From NCBI RefSeq assembly GCF_023487995.1, contig NZ_JAMFKN010000011.1, positions 1 to 64,000 on the forward strand: a stretch of DNA of 64,000 nt, in the 5' to 3' direction. The notes under the pieces were generated by a model, which did not search any database, had not been told where the DNA came from, and saw nothing but the letters and a program-made list of their open reading frames with translations. Each line of letters starts with the position of its first letter. Position 1 is the stretch's first letter. A program made the translations under genes and the position numbers. Origin of the DNA: Thermohalobaculum sediminis. Its GTDB lineage: Bacteria > Pseudomonadota > Alphaproteobacteria > Rhodobacterales > Rhodobacteraceae. This document shows, piece by piece, positions 26,671 to 35,974 of this stretch.

Positions 26671-27135
26671 ATGGCCGAGCTGCCGGGATCGGTGCTGTTC
26701 TGCTGCAACTACAACGTCATCCGCTCGCCGATGGCCGAGGGGATGATGAAGCAGCTCTACGGCCGGCAGGTCTTCGTGCAGTCCTGCGGCGTGCGCCACG
26801 AGATGGAGACCGACCCCTTCACCGTCGAGGTCTCGTCCGAGGTCGGCGTCGATCTGAGCCGCCACCGGCCGAAGAGCTTTGCCGAGATGCTGGAATGGGG
26901 CGACGACATCGCGGCCTTCGACGTGATCGTCGCGCTCTCGCCCGCCGCCCAGAGGCAGGCGCTCGAGCTGACGCGCCATGCCTCGGTCGAAGTGGTCTAC
27001 TGGCCGATCCTCGACCCCAGCGGCATGGGCGAGCGCCGCGAACAGCGGCTCGACGCGTATCGCGAGGCGCGCGACCAGATCCGCGCGCGGATCCTCCAGC
27101 AGTTCGGCGCACCCGAGGACGAGGCGGGATCCTGA
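26671..27135 (+). CDS. Low-molecular-weight protein-tyrosine-phosphatase family protein
   Basis: The 154-residue protein has the LMW-PTP fold. The P-loop is VLFCCNYNVIRSPMAEG: the C-X5-R phosphate loop is intact, but the usual second Cys-Arg (CRSP) is replaced by Ile-Arg. A DP-type general acid loop follows near the C-terminus (YWPILDPSGMGE). It may be an arsenate reductase-like or phosphatase enzyme; the target is unknown. It starts eight bases after the UPF0262 stop and fits the conserved gene order. Confidence 0.85.
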   Translation: MAELPGSVLFCCNYNVIRSPMAEGMMKQLYGRQVFVQSCGVRHEMETDPFTVEVSSEVGVDLSRHRPKSFAEMLEWGDDIAAFDVIVALSPAAQRQALELTRHASVEVVYWPILDPSGMGERREQRLDAYREARDQIRARILQQFGAPEDEAGS

Positions 27136-27243
27136 GACCGGGCCGCGTTCGGGCCGGCACGAGTGGCGTGCCGCGCCCCGGCCCCCGAGCCGGGGCCGCC
27201 CCGGCGCGCGCCTACCGCCCTGTTGCCACATGGCCGCGCGGTC

Positions 27244-27272
27244 TTGCATTTTTGCCGTCGAGGGTCCATGTT
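27244..27272 (+). promoter_or_regulatory. Possible promoter upstream of infA
   Basis: TTGCAT (27244-27249) and CATGTT (27267-27272) stand 17 bp apart within a locally AT-richer stretch, 55 bases before the infA start. Boxes match consensus at four or fewer positions each, so support is moderate at best. Confidence 0.35.
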
Positions 27273-27327
27273 CCGCGCCGACCGCCGCCGGGCCTCCTCC
27301 GGCGGTGCCCAGCCCCACGGAGACTGC

Positions 27328-27546
27328 ATGGCCAAGGAAGAAACGCTCGAGTTCCCCGGGGTCGTGACCGAACTTCTGCCCAACGCGACTTTCCGGGTGA
27401 AGCTCGAGAACGGCCATGAGATCATCGCCCATACCGCCGGCAAGATGCGCAAGAACCGCATCCGCGTGCTCGCCGGAGACAAGGTGCAGGTCGAGATGAC
27501 GCCCTACGACCTGACCAAGGGCCGCATCACCTACCGCTTCAAGTGA
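27328..27546 (+). CDS. infA: Translation initiation factor IF-1
   Basis: This 72-residue OB-fold protein binds the 30S A site during initiation. The sequence is canonical: [41 protein letters not shown] and a final [18 protein letters not shown] lies eight bases before the start. Its stop overlaps the GTG start of maf. Confidence 0.98.
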   Translation: MAKEETLEFPGVVTELLPNATFRVKLENGHEIIAHTAGKMRKNRIRVLAGDKVQVEMTPYDLTKGRITYRFK

Positions 27547-28238
27547 CCCTGCCCAAGGCCGGCCCGTCCGGGGCATCGAGCCCCGCCCGGCCCGGCGGCG
27601 GCGATGCCGCCGCGCACCCCGCCCCGGATGCAGCGCCCGAAGGTCGGCCGCTCCTGATCCTCGCCTCGGGCTCGCCAAGGCGGCGCGAGTTGCTGGCGCG
27701 CATCGGGGTGGTTCCTGACGCGATCCGCGTGGCCGGGATCGACGAGACGCCCGCGAAGGGCGAGCTTCCCCGCCCCCATGCCCTGCGCCTTGCGCGCGAG
27801 AAAGCCGCCGCCGTGGCGGCCGACGCGCCGGCGGGCGCCTTCGTCCTGGCCGCCGACACGGTGGTCGCCGTCGGGCGCCGCCTGCTCGGCAAGCCCGCCG
27901 ATGCGGCCGAGGCCGCGCGGTTCCTGATGCTCCTCTCGGGCCGCGCGCACCGGGTCACGACCGCCGTCTGCCTGATGGCGGCCGGGCGCCTCGCCTGCCG
28001 CGCGGTCGAGACGCGGGTGAAGGTGAAGCGCCTCTCGGACACCGAGATCTCGGCCTATCTGCGCTCGGGCGAGTGGGAGGGCAAGGCCGGGGGCTACGCG
28101 ATCCAGGGCCTCGCAGCGGCCTTCATCCCCGAGATCATGGGAAGCTATACCAATGTCGTCGGCCTGCCGCTGACCGAGACGATGAACCTGCTGACCGGCG
28201 CGGGCTATCCGGTGCCGCTGGAGGGACCTGCCGCATGA
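27543..28238 (+). CDS. maf: Maf family nucleotide pyrophosphatase
   Basis: The Maf core begins at [19 protein letters not shown] (about residue 37) and includes [19 protein letters not shown] and [20 protein letters not shown] with the catalytic Glu/Asp set. Maf proteins hydrolyse non-canonical or certain canonical NTPs. The chosen start is GTG at 27543, overlapping the infA stop, which gives a 36-residue Pro/Ala/Gly-rich extension not normal for the family. A non-AUG start nearer the core is possible. The stop is followed immediately by rng (ATGA overlap). Confidence 0.9.
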   Translation: MTLPKAGPSGASSPARPGGGDAAAHPAPDAAPEGRPLLILASGSPRRRELLARIGVVPDAIRVAGIDETPAKGELPRPHALRLAREKAAAVAADAPAGAFVLAADTVVAVGRRLLGKPADAAEAARFLMLLSGRAHRVTTAVCLMAAGRLACRAVETRVKVKRLSDTEISAYLRSGEWEGKAGGYAIQGLAAAFIPEIMGSYTNVVGLPLTETMNLLTGAGYPVPLEGPAA

Positions 28239-29266
28239 AGGGCCGGCGCATCCTGGTCGAGACGCATCCCGAGGACGGGCGCACCCGCGCAGCGCTGATC
28301 GTCGACGGGCGGCTCGATGACCTGCTGGTCGACCCCCAACCGGACGAGGCCGGCCCACGGCCCGGCGAAGTGTTCCGCGCCCGGGTCGACCGCATGGTGC
28401 CCAATGCGGGCGGCGCATTCGTGCGGCTGACCCGCGACTGGCAGGGCTACCTGCGCGAGACGAAGGGGCTGCGCGAGGGGCAGATGCTGCTGGTCATGGC
28501 GACCGGCCATGCCGAGGCGCACAAGGCCACCCCCGTGACCACGCGCGTGCTCTACAAGGCGCGCCACGCGATCCTCACGCCCGACACGCCCGGCATCAAT
28601 GTCTCGCGCCAGATCCGCGACGAGGAGGAGCGCGCCCGCCTTGCCGCCATCGCGGCCGCGGCGATGGGCGATGACGGCGCCGGGCTGATCCTGCGCAGCC
28701 TTGCCGAAGGGGTCGAGGCGGAGGCGATCGGCGCCGACATCGCGGCGTTGCGGGCGCTGCGCGACAGGGCCGAGGCCGCGCCCGCGGGGCTGGTGGACGC
28801 CACGCGCGCGACGGCGCGCGCCGTCGCCTTGCGCGAGTGGGAGGGGCCGGTCGAGGAAGGCCCGGGCCTGTTCGAGCGGGACGGCGTGCTCGACGAGATC
28901 GACCGGCTTGCGGGGCCGCGATTGGGCTTGCCCTCGGGCGGCTCGATGACCGTCGAGCCGACGGCGGCGCTGGTGGCCGTGGACGTGAACACCGGAGGGG
29001 ACTTCACCCCGGCGGCGGGGCTCAAGGCGAACATCGAGGCGGCCCGCGAACTGCCGCGCCAGCTTCGCCTGCGGGGCCTGGGCGGGCAGATCGTCGTGGA
29101 CTTCGCGCCGATGCCCAAGAAGGACCGCAAGCGGCTCGAGGACGCGCTGAAATCGGCGTTCCGCCGCGACCCCATCGAGACGTCGCTGGCGGGCTGGACG
29201 GCGATGGGGCTCTACGAGATCCAGCGCAAGCGCGAGCGTATGCCGATCTCGGGACTGCTGGACTGA
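28235..29266 (+). CDS. rng: Ribonuclease E/G (short form)
   Basis: A 343-residue RNase G-like endoribonuclease. An S1-like part ([20 protein letters not shown]) near the N-terminus is followed by the RNase H-like and catalytic portion: [13 protein letters not shown], the metal-binding [11 protein letters not shown] with two Asp, [20 protein letters not shown] and [15 protein letters not shown] with the second acidic site. The Zn-link CPxCxG motif of full-length RNase E/G is absent. It is shorter than E. coli RNase G (~490), the form found in this gene context in related alphaproteobacteria. Confidence 0.9.
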   Translation: MKGRRILVETHPEDGRTRAALIVDGRLDDLLVDPQPDEAGPRPGEVFRARVDRMVPNAGGAFVRLTRDWQGYLRETKGLREGQMLLVMATGHAEAHKATPVTTRVLYKARHAILTPDTPGINVSRQIRDEEERARLAAIAAAAMGDDGAGLILRSLAEGVEAEAIGADIAALRALRDRAEAAPAGLVDATRATARAVALREWEGPVEEGPGLFERDGVLDEIDRLAGPRLGLPSGGSMTVEPTAALVAVDVNTGGDFTPAAGLKANIEAARELPRQLRLRGLGGQIVVDFAPMPKKDRKRLEDALKSAFRRDPIETSLAGWTAMGLYEIQRKRERMPISGLLD

Positions 29267-29310
29267 CGCGCGATCCGCCTCGGACATTGCGCGAGAAAAT
29301 TGTTCAGTCG

Positions 29311-29322
29311 TATAGATCTATA
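29311..29322. repeat. Perfect 12-bp palindrome in an AT-rich patch
   Basis: TATAGATCTATA is its own reverse complement and lies in about 45 AT-rich bases (29292-29336) between the convergent ends of rng and the RND pump. It is too short and lacks a T-run for a classical terminator. The base composition is out of place in this genome. Confidence 0.5.
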
Positions 29323-29372
29323 AGTAAATTTTCATCCTCGCCGCACCGCCTCCGCCTTGCCATGGACCGCGA

Positions 29373-32300
29373 TCACTCGCCCGCGACCGTCCCTTCGCCC
29401 CGCGCGCCCGGCCGAGGCGCCGGGTTCATCAGCCAGCGCAGATCCTCGAGGATCATGTAGAGCGCGGGGATCAGGAACAGCACGATGGTCGTCGCAAACA
29501 CGATGCCATAGCCCAGCGACACCGCCATGGGGATCAGGAACTGGGCCTGGCGCGAGGTCTCGAAGATCATTGGCGCGAGGCCCCCGAAGGTGGTGAGCGT
29601 CGTGAGCAGGATCGGCCGGAAGCGGCGCAGGCCGGCGCGCCACATCGCCTCGAAGGGCCCGGCCCCGGTCGCACGCAGCCGGTTGGCGTAGTCGATCATC
29701 ACCAGCGCCGCGTTGATGACGACGCCCGAGAGCGCGATGATCCCGAACACCGACACGATCGAGAGCGACACCCCCATGATCAGATGCCCGGCGATCGCGC
29801 CGGCAAAGCCGAAGGGGATCGCCGTCATCACGATGGCTGGTTGCAGGTACGAGCGGAACGGGATCGCGAGGCAGACATAGATGAGCACGAGCGCCACGCT
29901 CATCGAGGTGACGAAGCTGCCCATCACGTCCGCCTGCGTGTCCTGCCGCCCGGCGAGGCGCCATCCGAGGCCGGGGAAGTCGCGCTGGAGCGCGGGCAGG
30001 ATCTCGCCCGTCGCGGCGGCGACGATGCGGATCGTCTCCTCCACCGGCTCGACATTGGCGCTGACGGTGACGACGCGCTTGCCGTCCTCGCGGTTGATGA
30101 TGCTGTCGGCGCGGCCGCGCTCGACGCGGGCGACCTCGTAGAGCGGTGCCTCGGAGCCGTCGGGGGCGATCAGGATCAGGCTCTCGGCATCGTGCTCGGA
30201 CCGGCGCTCGTCCTCGGGCAGGCGAACGCGGACGGTGACCTCGTTGCGCCCCTCCTGCTGGCGCAGCGCCTCGAGGCCGAGGAAGGCGCCGCGCACCTGG
30301 GCCGCCACCGACTCGGCGGTGAAGCCCGCGGCGCGACCCGCTTCGGTCAGGCGGAAGGCGAGCTCGGCCTTGCCGGGGGTGAAGCCGTCCTCGGCGTCGC
30401 GGATCGCGCCAAATTCCTCGAGCCGGGCGGTGAAGGCCGCGGCCGCGCGGGCGAGCGTGGCGACGTCCGAATGCGCAAGCTGGATCTCGATGCCCGACTG
30501 GCCGCCGGGGCCGCCGAAGGCCGACTCGAAGCGCATCGAGCGCGCGGCCGGTATCTCGCCCGCCGCCTCGCGCCACAATGCCGCGACCTCGGCCGTGGGG
30601 ATGGGCCGCACGCCGGGCGGCTGGAGATAGATGCGCAGGTCGATGCGCGTACCGTTGACCAGCGCCGAGATGCCGGTCGACAGCGTCTCGCCCCCATGCG
30701 CTGCGACCACCTCGCGCGCCGCCTCGATCATCCGGTCGCGCACGGCGAGCGTGGTGGCGAAGGACGCGTCCACCGGCATGGTGACGGCGGCGCTGGCATA
30801 GTCGCGCGGCACGGCGGGGAACAGACTGAAGCCCATGCGCCCCGACACCGGCCAGGCGATGGCGATGGCCAGAAGCGCGGCCATAAGGGCGACCGTGGTG
30901 TAGCGCCAGACCATGGCGGCGCGCAACGCGGGGCCGTAGAGGCGCGCGACGAACCACTCCAGCCCGCTCGCGAACGCCATCTGCACCCGCGCGCCGATCC
31001 ATGGCCGGCGGTTCGGGTCGCGCCGGGCAACGTTCGCCAGATGTGCGGGCAGCACGAACAGCGCCTCGATCCAGCTCAGAAGGAAGGCGGTGGCCACGAC
31101 AAGCGGGATGACCAGCCAGAACTTGCCGAAGGCGCCCGGCACCATGGCAAGTGGCAGGAAGGCGATGATGTTGGTGAGGATCGAGAAGGCCAGCGGCACC
31201 GCGATGTCGCGCGCGCCCTGGATGGCCGCGTCGATCCGGCTCATGCCGCGCTGGAGGTATTCATAGATGTTCTCGCCCACCACGATGGCGTCATCGACGA
31301 CGATGCCGAGCGCGAGGATGAAGGCGAACATCGACACCATGTTGATCGAGACGTCCATCACCGGCAGGAAGATCAGCGTGCCGAGGAAGGCCGTCGGGAT
31401 ACCCATCGCCACCCAGAATGCCAGCTTGAACTCGAGGAACAGGCTCAGCACCAGCAGCACCAGCACCAGCCCCATGAAGCCGTTCTTGACCAGGAGTTCC
31501 ATACGCGCCCGGTAGATGTCGCTGTCGTCGTCGACGATGGCCGCGTCGATGCCTGCGGGCAGCGCCGCCATCGCCTCGGGCAGCGCGCGGCGCACGGCGT
31601 CGGACACGCCGATCGGGGTCTCCTCGCCCACGCGGTAGACATCGACCCGGATCGAGGGCCGGCCATTGTAGCTCGCGGCGATGTTCGCGTCCTCGAAGCC
31701 GTGCCGGACCTCGGCCACGTCACCCAGCCGCAGCACGGTGCCGCGCGGGTCGGCGATCAGCGGGATCTCGGCGAACTCGGCGGGCAGGTCGCGCCGATCG
31801 TGGACGCGCACCAGGATGTCGCCGCCCGCGGTCTCGAGCCGTCCGCCGGCACGGTCGAGGGCAGTGCGCCGGATGGTGTCGGCGACCTCGGGCAGCGTCA
31901 GGCCGTAGGCGCGCAGTGCAGCGCGCGGGACCGGCACGGCGATCTCGAGATCGCGCGCACCCGACAGCTCGACCTGGCTGATACCGGGCTCATCGAGCAG
32001 GCGGTTGCGCACGTCCTCGGCCGCCATCCTCAGCGAGCGCTCGTCCACGTTGCCGTGAAGCTGTATCTCGACCACGTTGCGCCGGCGGATGTCGAGCGAG
32101 ACGACCGGCTCCTCGGCGTCCTCGGGGAAGGTGGTGATGCGGTCCACCGCCTGGCGGATCTCGTCATAGACCAGCCGGCGGTCGCGCCCGGTGCCAAGCT
32201 CGGCGACGACGCGGGCAGAGCCTTCGCTGGCGGTTGCGGTGAGCTTGTCGATGCCCTGGATGGCGCGGAGCTCCTCCTCGACCACGAGGACGATTCCCTC

Positions 32301-32501
32301 CTCGACCTCGGCGGGCGTGGCGCCGGGCAGCAGGACGGTGATGGTCACCGTGTCGGTCTCGAACGAGGGGAACACCTCCTGCCGGATCACGGTGGTGAAG
32401 CCGAGGCCACCGAGGATGAGGAACAGCATCAGGAGGTTCGAGGCAACCGCGTGGCGCGCCATCCACGCGATCGGTCCCGACTGGCGCAGCCGCGTGGTCA
32501 C
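29373..32501 (-). CDS. RND family efflux pump, inner-membrane transporter
   Basis: The 1042-residue protein has 12 spans in the RND layout: TM1 at SNLLMLFLILGGLGFTTV, a periplasmic porter loop, a TM2-6 block with the proton-relay motif ALGIVVDDAIVVGENIYEYL (Asp pair in TM4), a second periplasmic loop and a TM8-12 block with IIALSGVVINAALVMIDYAN. It is the hydrophobe/amphiphile (AcrB-like) exporter type but the cargo is unknown. The start overlaps the adaptor stop (ATGA). Outer-membrane channel and regulator genes are absent nearby. Confidence 0.95.
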   Translation of the reverse strand: MTTRLRQSGPIAWMARHAVASNLLMLFLILGGLGFTTVIRQEVFPSFETDTVTITVLLPGATPAEVEEGIVLVVEEELRAIQGIDKLTATASEGSARVVAELGTGRDRRLVYDEIRQAVDRITTFPEDAEEPVVSLDIRRRNVVEIQLHGNVDERSLRMAAEDVRNRLLDEPGISQVELSGARDLEIAVPVPRAALRAYGLTLPEVADTIRRTALDRAGGRLETAGGDILVRVHDRRDLPAEFAEIPLIADPRGTVLRLGDVAEVRHGFEDANIAASYNGRPSIRVDVYRVGEETPIGVSDAVRRALPEAMAALPAGIDAAIVDDDSDIYRARMELLVKNGFMGLVLVLLVLSLFLEFKLAFWVAMGIPTAFLGTLIFLPVMDVSINMVSMFAFILALGIVVDDAIVVGENIYEYLQRGMSRIDAAIQGARDIAVPLAFSILTNIIAFLPLAMVPGAFGKFWLVIPLVVATAFLLSWIEALFVLPAHLANVARRDPNRRPWIGARVQMAFASGLEWFVARLYGPALRAAMVWRYTTVALMAALLAIAIAWPVSGRMGFSLFPAVPRDYASAAVTMPVDASFATTLAVRDRMIEAAREVVAAHGGETLSTGISALVNGTRIDLRIYLQPPGVRPIPTAEVAALWREAAGEIPAARSMRFESAFGGPGGQSGIEIQLAHSDVATLARAAAAFTARLEEFGAIRDAEDGFTPGKAELAFRLTEAGRAAGFTAESVAAQVRGAFLGLEALRQQEGRNEVTVRVRLPEDERRSEHDAESLILIAPDGSEAPLYEVARVERGRADSIINREDGKRVVTVSANVEPVEETIRIVAAATGEILPALQRDFPGLGWRLAGRQDTQADVMGSFVTSMSVALVLIYVCLAIPFRSYLQPAIVMTAIPFGFAGAIAGHLIMGVSLSIVSVFGIIALSGVVINAALVMIDYANRLRATGAGPFEAMWRAGLRRFRPILLTTLTTFGGLAPMIFETSRQAQFLIPMAVSLGYGIVFATTIVLFLIPALYMILEDLRWLMNPAPRPGARGEGTVAGE

Positions 32502-33760
32502 GGGCGCGCCCCGGCGGGCGTTTCATCGGGCAGGCGTAGCGCCATGCCGTCCGCGACGCTGGCGAGCGGCGAGGTCACCACGCGCTCGCCCGGCGCGAGG
32601 CCGTCGGCGATCAGCACCTCCGCGGAGCCGCGGTAGGCGACCTCCACGGGGCGGATCGCGAGCCGGTTCTCGGGGGTCATCACCCAGACGGTGTCGCCGT
32701 CGCGCAATGCCGCGCGGTCGAGCGCGATCGCGCCGGGGATCTCGTGTCCCTCGATCGAGGCGCGCAGGAAGCTGCCGATCAGCAACCGCGGCTTGCCGGC
32801 GTTTCCGGGGGCACGGGCCAGCGGGTCCTCGACTTCGGCGATCACCTCGGCCATGCGGGCGGCCGGGTTGAGGCCGGGGGCGACGCGCAGGATGCGGCCC
32901 TCGCGGAACGCGCCCTCGGGCCAGACGCCCGGCTGGGTCAGCCGCACCGTCGCGCCTTCACTGGGGTCGATCCAGCGCAGCGCGGCGACGGGGACGGCGA
33001 GGTGGATCTCGAACCGGTCCACGGGCACCAGCGTCGCGATCTCGGCCCCCGGCGTGAGGTAAGTGCCGGGGGCGAGGCCGGCCGAGACCACCAGCGCGTC
33101 GAAGGGGGCGGCGATCCCGGTGCGCGCGAGGTCGAGGGCGGCGCGCTCGCGCGCGGCCTCGGCGGCGGCGCGCTCGGCCATCAGCTCCTGCATCTGCGGC
33201 TCGCGAAGGACAAGGGCCCGCTGCTCCTCGGTCAGCCGCTCGCCACCGGGGCGGCGGGCGAGATCGAGCGCGGCACGCGCCGCCTGCCCGCGCTCGACGG
33301 CGATCCGGGCGTCGATGCCGATGATCTGGGCCTCGGCCTCGGCGAGAGCGTGGCGGGCGGTGCGGTCGTCGATCGACACGAGACGCTCGCCCGCCGCGAC
33401 CTCGCCCCCGGTGACCAGCGCGGGCGAGAGGGCGGTCACCCGCCCGCCGATCTCGGGCCGCAGGGTCAGGGTCCGCGGCGCCGCGACATCGCCCCAGACC
33501 TCGATCAGAGGGCCGCGGGCGGTGGGGATGGCGGGGACCGCCTCGACGAGCCGGGCAAGGCGGGGGCGCTCGACCCGCTCGGCGACGGGGGCGGTCTCGA
33601 TCATGCGCCACGCGACCAGGGCCCCGGCCGCGAGGATCGCGAGCGGCAGCACAGTCTTGAGCGTGGCCGCGAGCGCGCGATGCCAGAGCGGCGCGCGGCG
33701 CGCGGCGGGGGCCTCGGCCGGCGGCTGTGTCGGGATCTCGATGGGCTCGATCCGGGTCAT
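32498..33760 (-). CDS. RND efflux periplasmic adaptor (membrane fusion protein)
   Basis: This 420-residue adaptor has an N-terminal anchor ([18 protein letters not shown], residues ~34-51). The lipoyl-like half [26 protein letters not shown] is followed by a helical hairpin of Ala/Arg/Glu repeats, the second lipoyl half [24 protein letters not shown] and beta-barrel strands. It links the pump to an outer-membrane channel. The helical hairpin is short. It is encoded upstream of and coupled to the pump gene. Confidence 0.9.
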   Translation of the reverse strand: MTRIEPIEIPTQPPAEAPAARRAPLWHRALAATLKTVLPLAILAAGALVAWRMIETAPVAERVERPRLARLVEAVPAIPTARGPLIEVWGDVAAPRTLTLRPEIGGRVTALSPALVTGGEVAAGERLVSIDDRTARHALAEAEAQIIGIDARIAVERGQAARAALDLARRPGGERLTEEQRALVLREPQMQELMAERAAAEAARERAALDLARTGIAAPFDALVVSAGLAPGTYLTPGAEIATLVPVDRFEIHLAVPVAALRWIDPSEGATVRLTQPGVWPEGAFREGRILRVAPGLNPAARMAEVIAEVEDPLARAPGNAGKPRLLIGSFLRASIEGHEIPGAIALDRAALRDGDTVWVMTPENRLAIRPVEVAYRGSAEVLIADGLAPGERVVTSPLASVADGMALRLPDETPAGARP

Positions 33761-33891
33761 GTCACCTTCGCACGCATCACGGCGCGCATTCCGGCGGCGC
33801 CGGCGCGATCGGCGCAGTATTCCCCGATCGCCCGGAGATTGGTAGACCGGCGATCAGACGATCGGGCCGGCGGCACGGGGGAGGCAGGGAG

Positions 33892-34101
33892 ATGGCGGGC
33901 AGAACGAGCGGAGCGGCCGGGAAGCCGGCGAAAGGCTGCCCGGTCTGCGGCGCGGCGGCCGAGGCGCGCTGGCGGCCGTTCTGCTCGCGCCGCTGCGCCG
34001 ATGTCGACCTCGGGCGGTGGCTGACCGGCAGCTACTCCATCCCCGGCGAACCGACGGACAGCAGGGACGAGGACGCGGCGCCCGGCCCCCGCGACGACTG
34101 A
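33892..34101 (+). CDS. yacG: DNA gyrase inhibitor / zinc-binding protein YacG
   Basis: A 69-residue protein with the YacG zinc ribbon: CPVC at residues 16-19 and CSRRC at 31-35, followed by [18 protein letters not shown], the typical C-terminal contact segment. YacG binds GyrB and blocks gyrase in E. coli. GGAGGCAGGGAG precedes the ATG. In related genomes yacG usually follows rng directly; here the RND pair separates them. Confidence 0.92.
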   Translation: MAGRTSGAAGKPAKGCPVCGAAAEARWRPFCSRRCADVDLGRWLTGSYSIPGEPTDSRDEDAAPGPRDD

Positions 34102-34320
34102 GGGGCGCGGGCCGGCGACGCCCAGCCCGTCCCGCCGCGGAAGCGCGATCGGGCGCGGGGCCGAGTCGCGCGGAACAGCCGGGCCGCGCGCCGGCATCCG
34201 ATGCCATGAACATTCCACCGGAGGCCAGTGCCGGGGCCGGGCCGCGCCCGCCGAGACCCCGCGCAGGTCGCGCGAACGCATGGCGCGCGCGGCGGCCGGA
34301 CCGGTCGCGCCGAGGCGGCA

Positions 34321-34740
34321 TCAGCCCTGCCCGGGCAAGCCGCGCGGAGGTTCGGGTCGTGCCGCGGCACGGCGCTCGGCGAGGCGGCGCGCCTCCTGCC
34401 GCTGGCGCTCGGCCAGCGCATGGGCCATCTCCTCGCGTGCCTGCTCGGCGGCAAGGGCCTCGCGCAGGGCAGAAACCGATGACCGGGCATGGCTGACCAC
34501 TGCGGCCGCGGCCCTGTGCCGGACGATCAGCGCTGCCTGCCACGCCGCTTGGCGGGCCAGGTCCTGCGCATCGCCGCTTGGCGCGAGGGCCGTCAGCGCG
34601 GCGGCGATCGCGTCGCGCTCGGCCTCGGCGGCACGAAGTCCCGCGGCGGCGCGGGCGTGGCGAGCCTCGGCCACCATGCGCCGGGCCGCGAGTGCGCGCA
34701 GGACCGCCGCGAAGCCCGACGGCGCTTCGGCTCCGCTCAT
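34321..34740 (-). CDS. Ala/Arg-rich coiled-coil protein at the end of the flagellar cluster (FliJ-like?)
   Basis: The 139-residue product is almost all helix: RMVAEARHARAAAGLRAAEA and, near the end, EAERDAI-like and EMAHALAERQRQEARRLAER stretches. It is the last gene of the minus-strand flagellar block after flhB. Size, charge and helical nature resemble FliJ, which usually sits with fliI, but I see no diagnostic residue. The start ATG at 34740 (MSGAEAP) leaves 106 bp after flhB with a tandem repeat; a longer in-frame reading through that repeat is possible. Confidence 0.55.
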   Translation of the reverse strand: MSGAEAPSGFAAVLRALAARRMVAEARHARAAAGLRAAEAERDAIAAALTALAPSGDAQDLARQAAWQAALIVRHRAAAAVVSHARSSVSALREALAAEQAREEMAHALAERQRQEARRLAERRAAARPEPPRGLPGQG

Positions 34741-34764
34741 CGCCCTGCCACATGCGCCCGCCGC

Positions 34765-34845
34765 GCCGCGTCGCGGGATGTTCGGCAGGCCCCATGCACC
34801 GGCTGTGCCGCGTCGTGCGATGTCCGGCAGCACCCATCCACCGGC
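34765..34845. repeat. Two tandem copies of a 39-bp unit (42-bp period)
   Basis: 34765-34803 and 34807-34845 are direct copies of a 39-bp unit with a few mismatches and a 3-bp spacer. The 42-bp period is 14 codons. In the frame of the downstream minus-strand gene the units read LPDIARRGTAGAWG and LPNIPRRGAAGACG. This could be an N-terminal extension of that gene or simply a duplicated leader. Confidence 0.6.
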
Positions 34846-34846
34846 C

Positions 34847-35974
34847 TCATCGGCGTCCTCCGTCCTCGTCCGCCCGCGCGCGCGGCGCCACGTCGGCACC
34901 GCGCCCGCGGCGGCGCATCTCGTCCGCGAAGACGATGGCGGCAGCGACGGCGCGGAAGTGCTCGGGGCGGATCTCCTCGCCAATGCCCACCACGGCGTGC
35001 AGGGCGCGCGCGGTGGACGGGTCGGGGTGGATCGGCACGCCCGCCTCGGCAGCGCGCTGGCGGATCACGGCGGCGATCTCGTCCACGCCCTTGGCCACGC
35101 AGACAGGTGCCGCCCCCGGCGCACGCGTCCAGCTGAGCGCCACGGCGTAATGCGTGGGGTTGGTGATGACGACATCGGCCTTCGGGACATCGGCGAGCAT
35201 CCGGTTGGTGGCGATGTCGCGCGCGCGCTGGCGGCGCGAGGCGCGTATGTGGGGATCGCCCTCGCTCTCCTTGCTCTCCTCCTTCATCTCCTCGTGCGAC
35301 ATGCGGAGCTGGCCGAGATGGCGGTGCTGCTGCCACAGCGCATCGGCAAGCCCGATCGCGACGGCAACGACCGTGACGCCCGTCAGCACCGACCAGAGCT
35401 GCGCCTCGAGCAGACCGCCCATCAGGCGCGCCTCGATCCGGGTGTAGCCGGCGAGCCGCTCGGCCTCGCCCGACAGCGCGAGCCACAGGACAGCCGCCAC
35501 GGCCGCGAGCTTCACCGCGCTCTTGAGGAACTCGACCAGGCCATGCGGGCCGTATTTCTGCTTTGCGTTGGCCAGAGGCGAGATGCGCGAGAGCTTGGGC
35601 ACGATCTTGTCGGGGGCGACGATCACGCGCCGCAGGCCGACCAGCAGCGCCAGCACCAGCGCGCCCGGAAGGAGGAGGAAGGGCAGCGCCGCCGCTCCGG
35701 CCTCACGCGCCAGCCCCGACACGAGGTCCCGGCCCCCGCCCGACAGCGCCTGTCGGGCGAGGTCGGCGGGATGCGCCAGCAGGGGCATCAGCGCCTCGCC
35801 GAGCCGGGTCGACGACCACCCGGCGGCAAGCGCGGCTGCGAGCGCGAAGCCCAGATAGGCCACCGCCGCCTGGGCGTCCTGCGACTGCGCGACGTCGCCG
35901 CGTTCTCGGGCCTGGTCGATCCGGCGCTGGGTGGCCTCGTGGCTCTTTTCCTGCGCGTCATCCTCGCCGTTCAC
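34847..35974 (-). CDS. flhB: Flagellar export apparatus protein FlhB
   Basis: A 375-residue export-gate protein with four spans and a cytoplasmic domain containing the self-cleavage motif ITNPTHYAVAL (about residue 270). The N-terminus is EDDAQEKSHEATQRRIDQAR, the EKTE-type FlhB start. The linker KMSHEEMKEE is represented by RMSHEEMKEESKESEGDP. FlhB switches export from hook to filament substrates. The start is GTG at 35974, overlapping the fliR stop. Confidence 0.95.
   Translation of the reverse strand: MNGEDDAQEKSHEATQRRIDQARERGDVAQSQDAQAAVAYLGFALAAALAAGWSSTRLGEALMPLLAHPADLARQALSGGGRDLVSGLAREAGAAALPFLLLPGALVLALLVGLRRVIVAPDKIVPKLSRISPLANAKQKYGPHGLVEFLKSAVKLAAVAAVLWLALSGEAERLAGYTRIEARLMGGLLEAQLWSVLTGVTVVAVAIGLADALWQQHRHLGQLRMSHEEMKEESKESEGDPHIRASRRQRARDIATNRMLADVPKADVVITNPTHYAVALSWTRAPGAAPVCVAKGVDEIAAVIRQRAAEAGVPIHPDPSTARALHAVVGIGEEIRPEHFRAVAAAIVFADEMRRRGRGADVAPRARADEDGGRR

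Noticed and set aside
29784-32636. A 950-codon plus-strand open frame opposite the RND pump
   Set aside because: It is a shadow of the pump gene, with low-complexity His/Gly/Asp composition and no motif.
34102-34320. A second tRNA or small RNA after yacG
   Set aside because: I looked for cloverleaf and T-arm signatures on both strands and found none.
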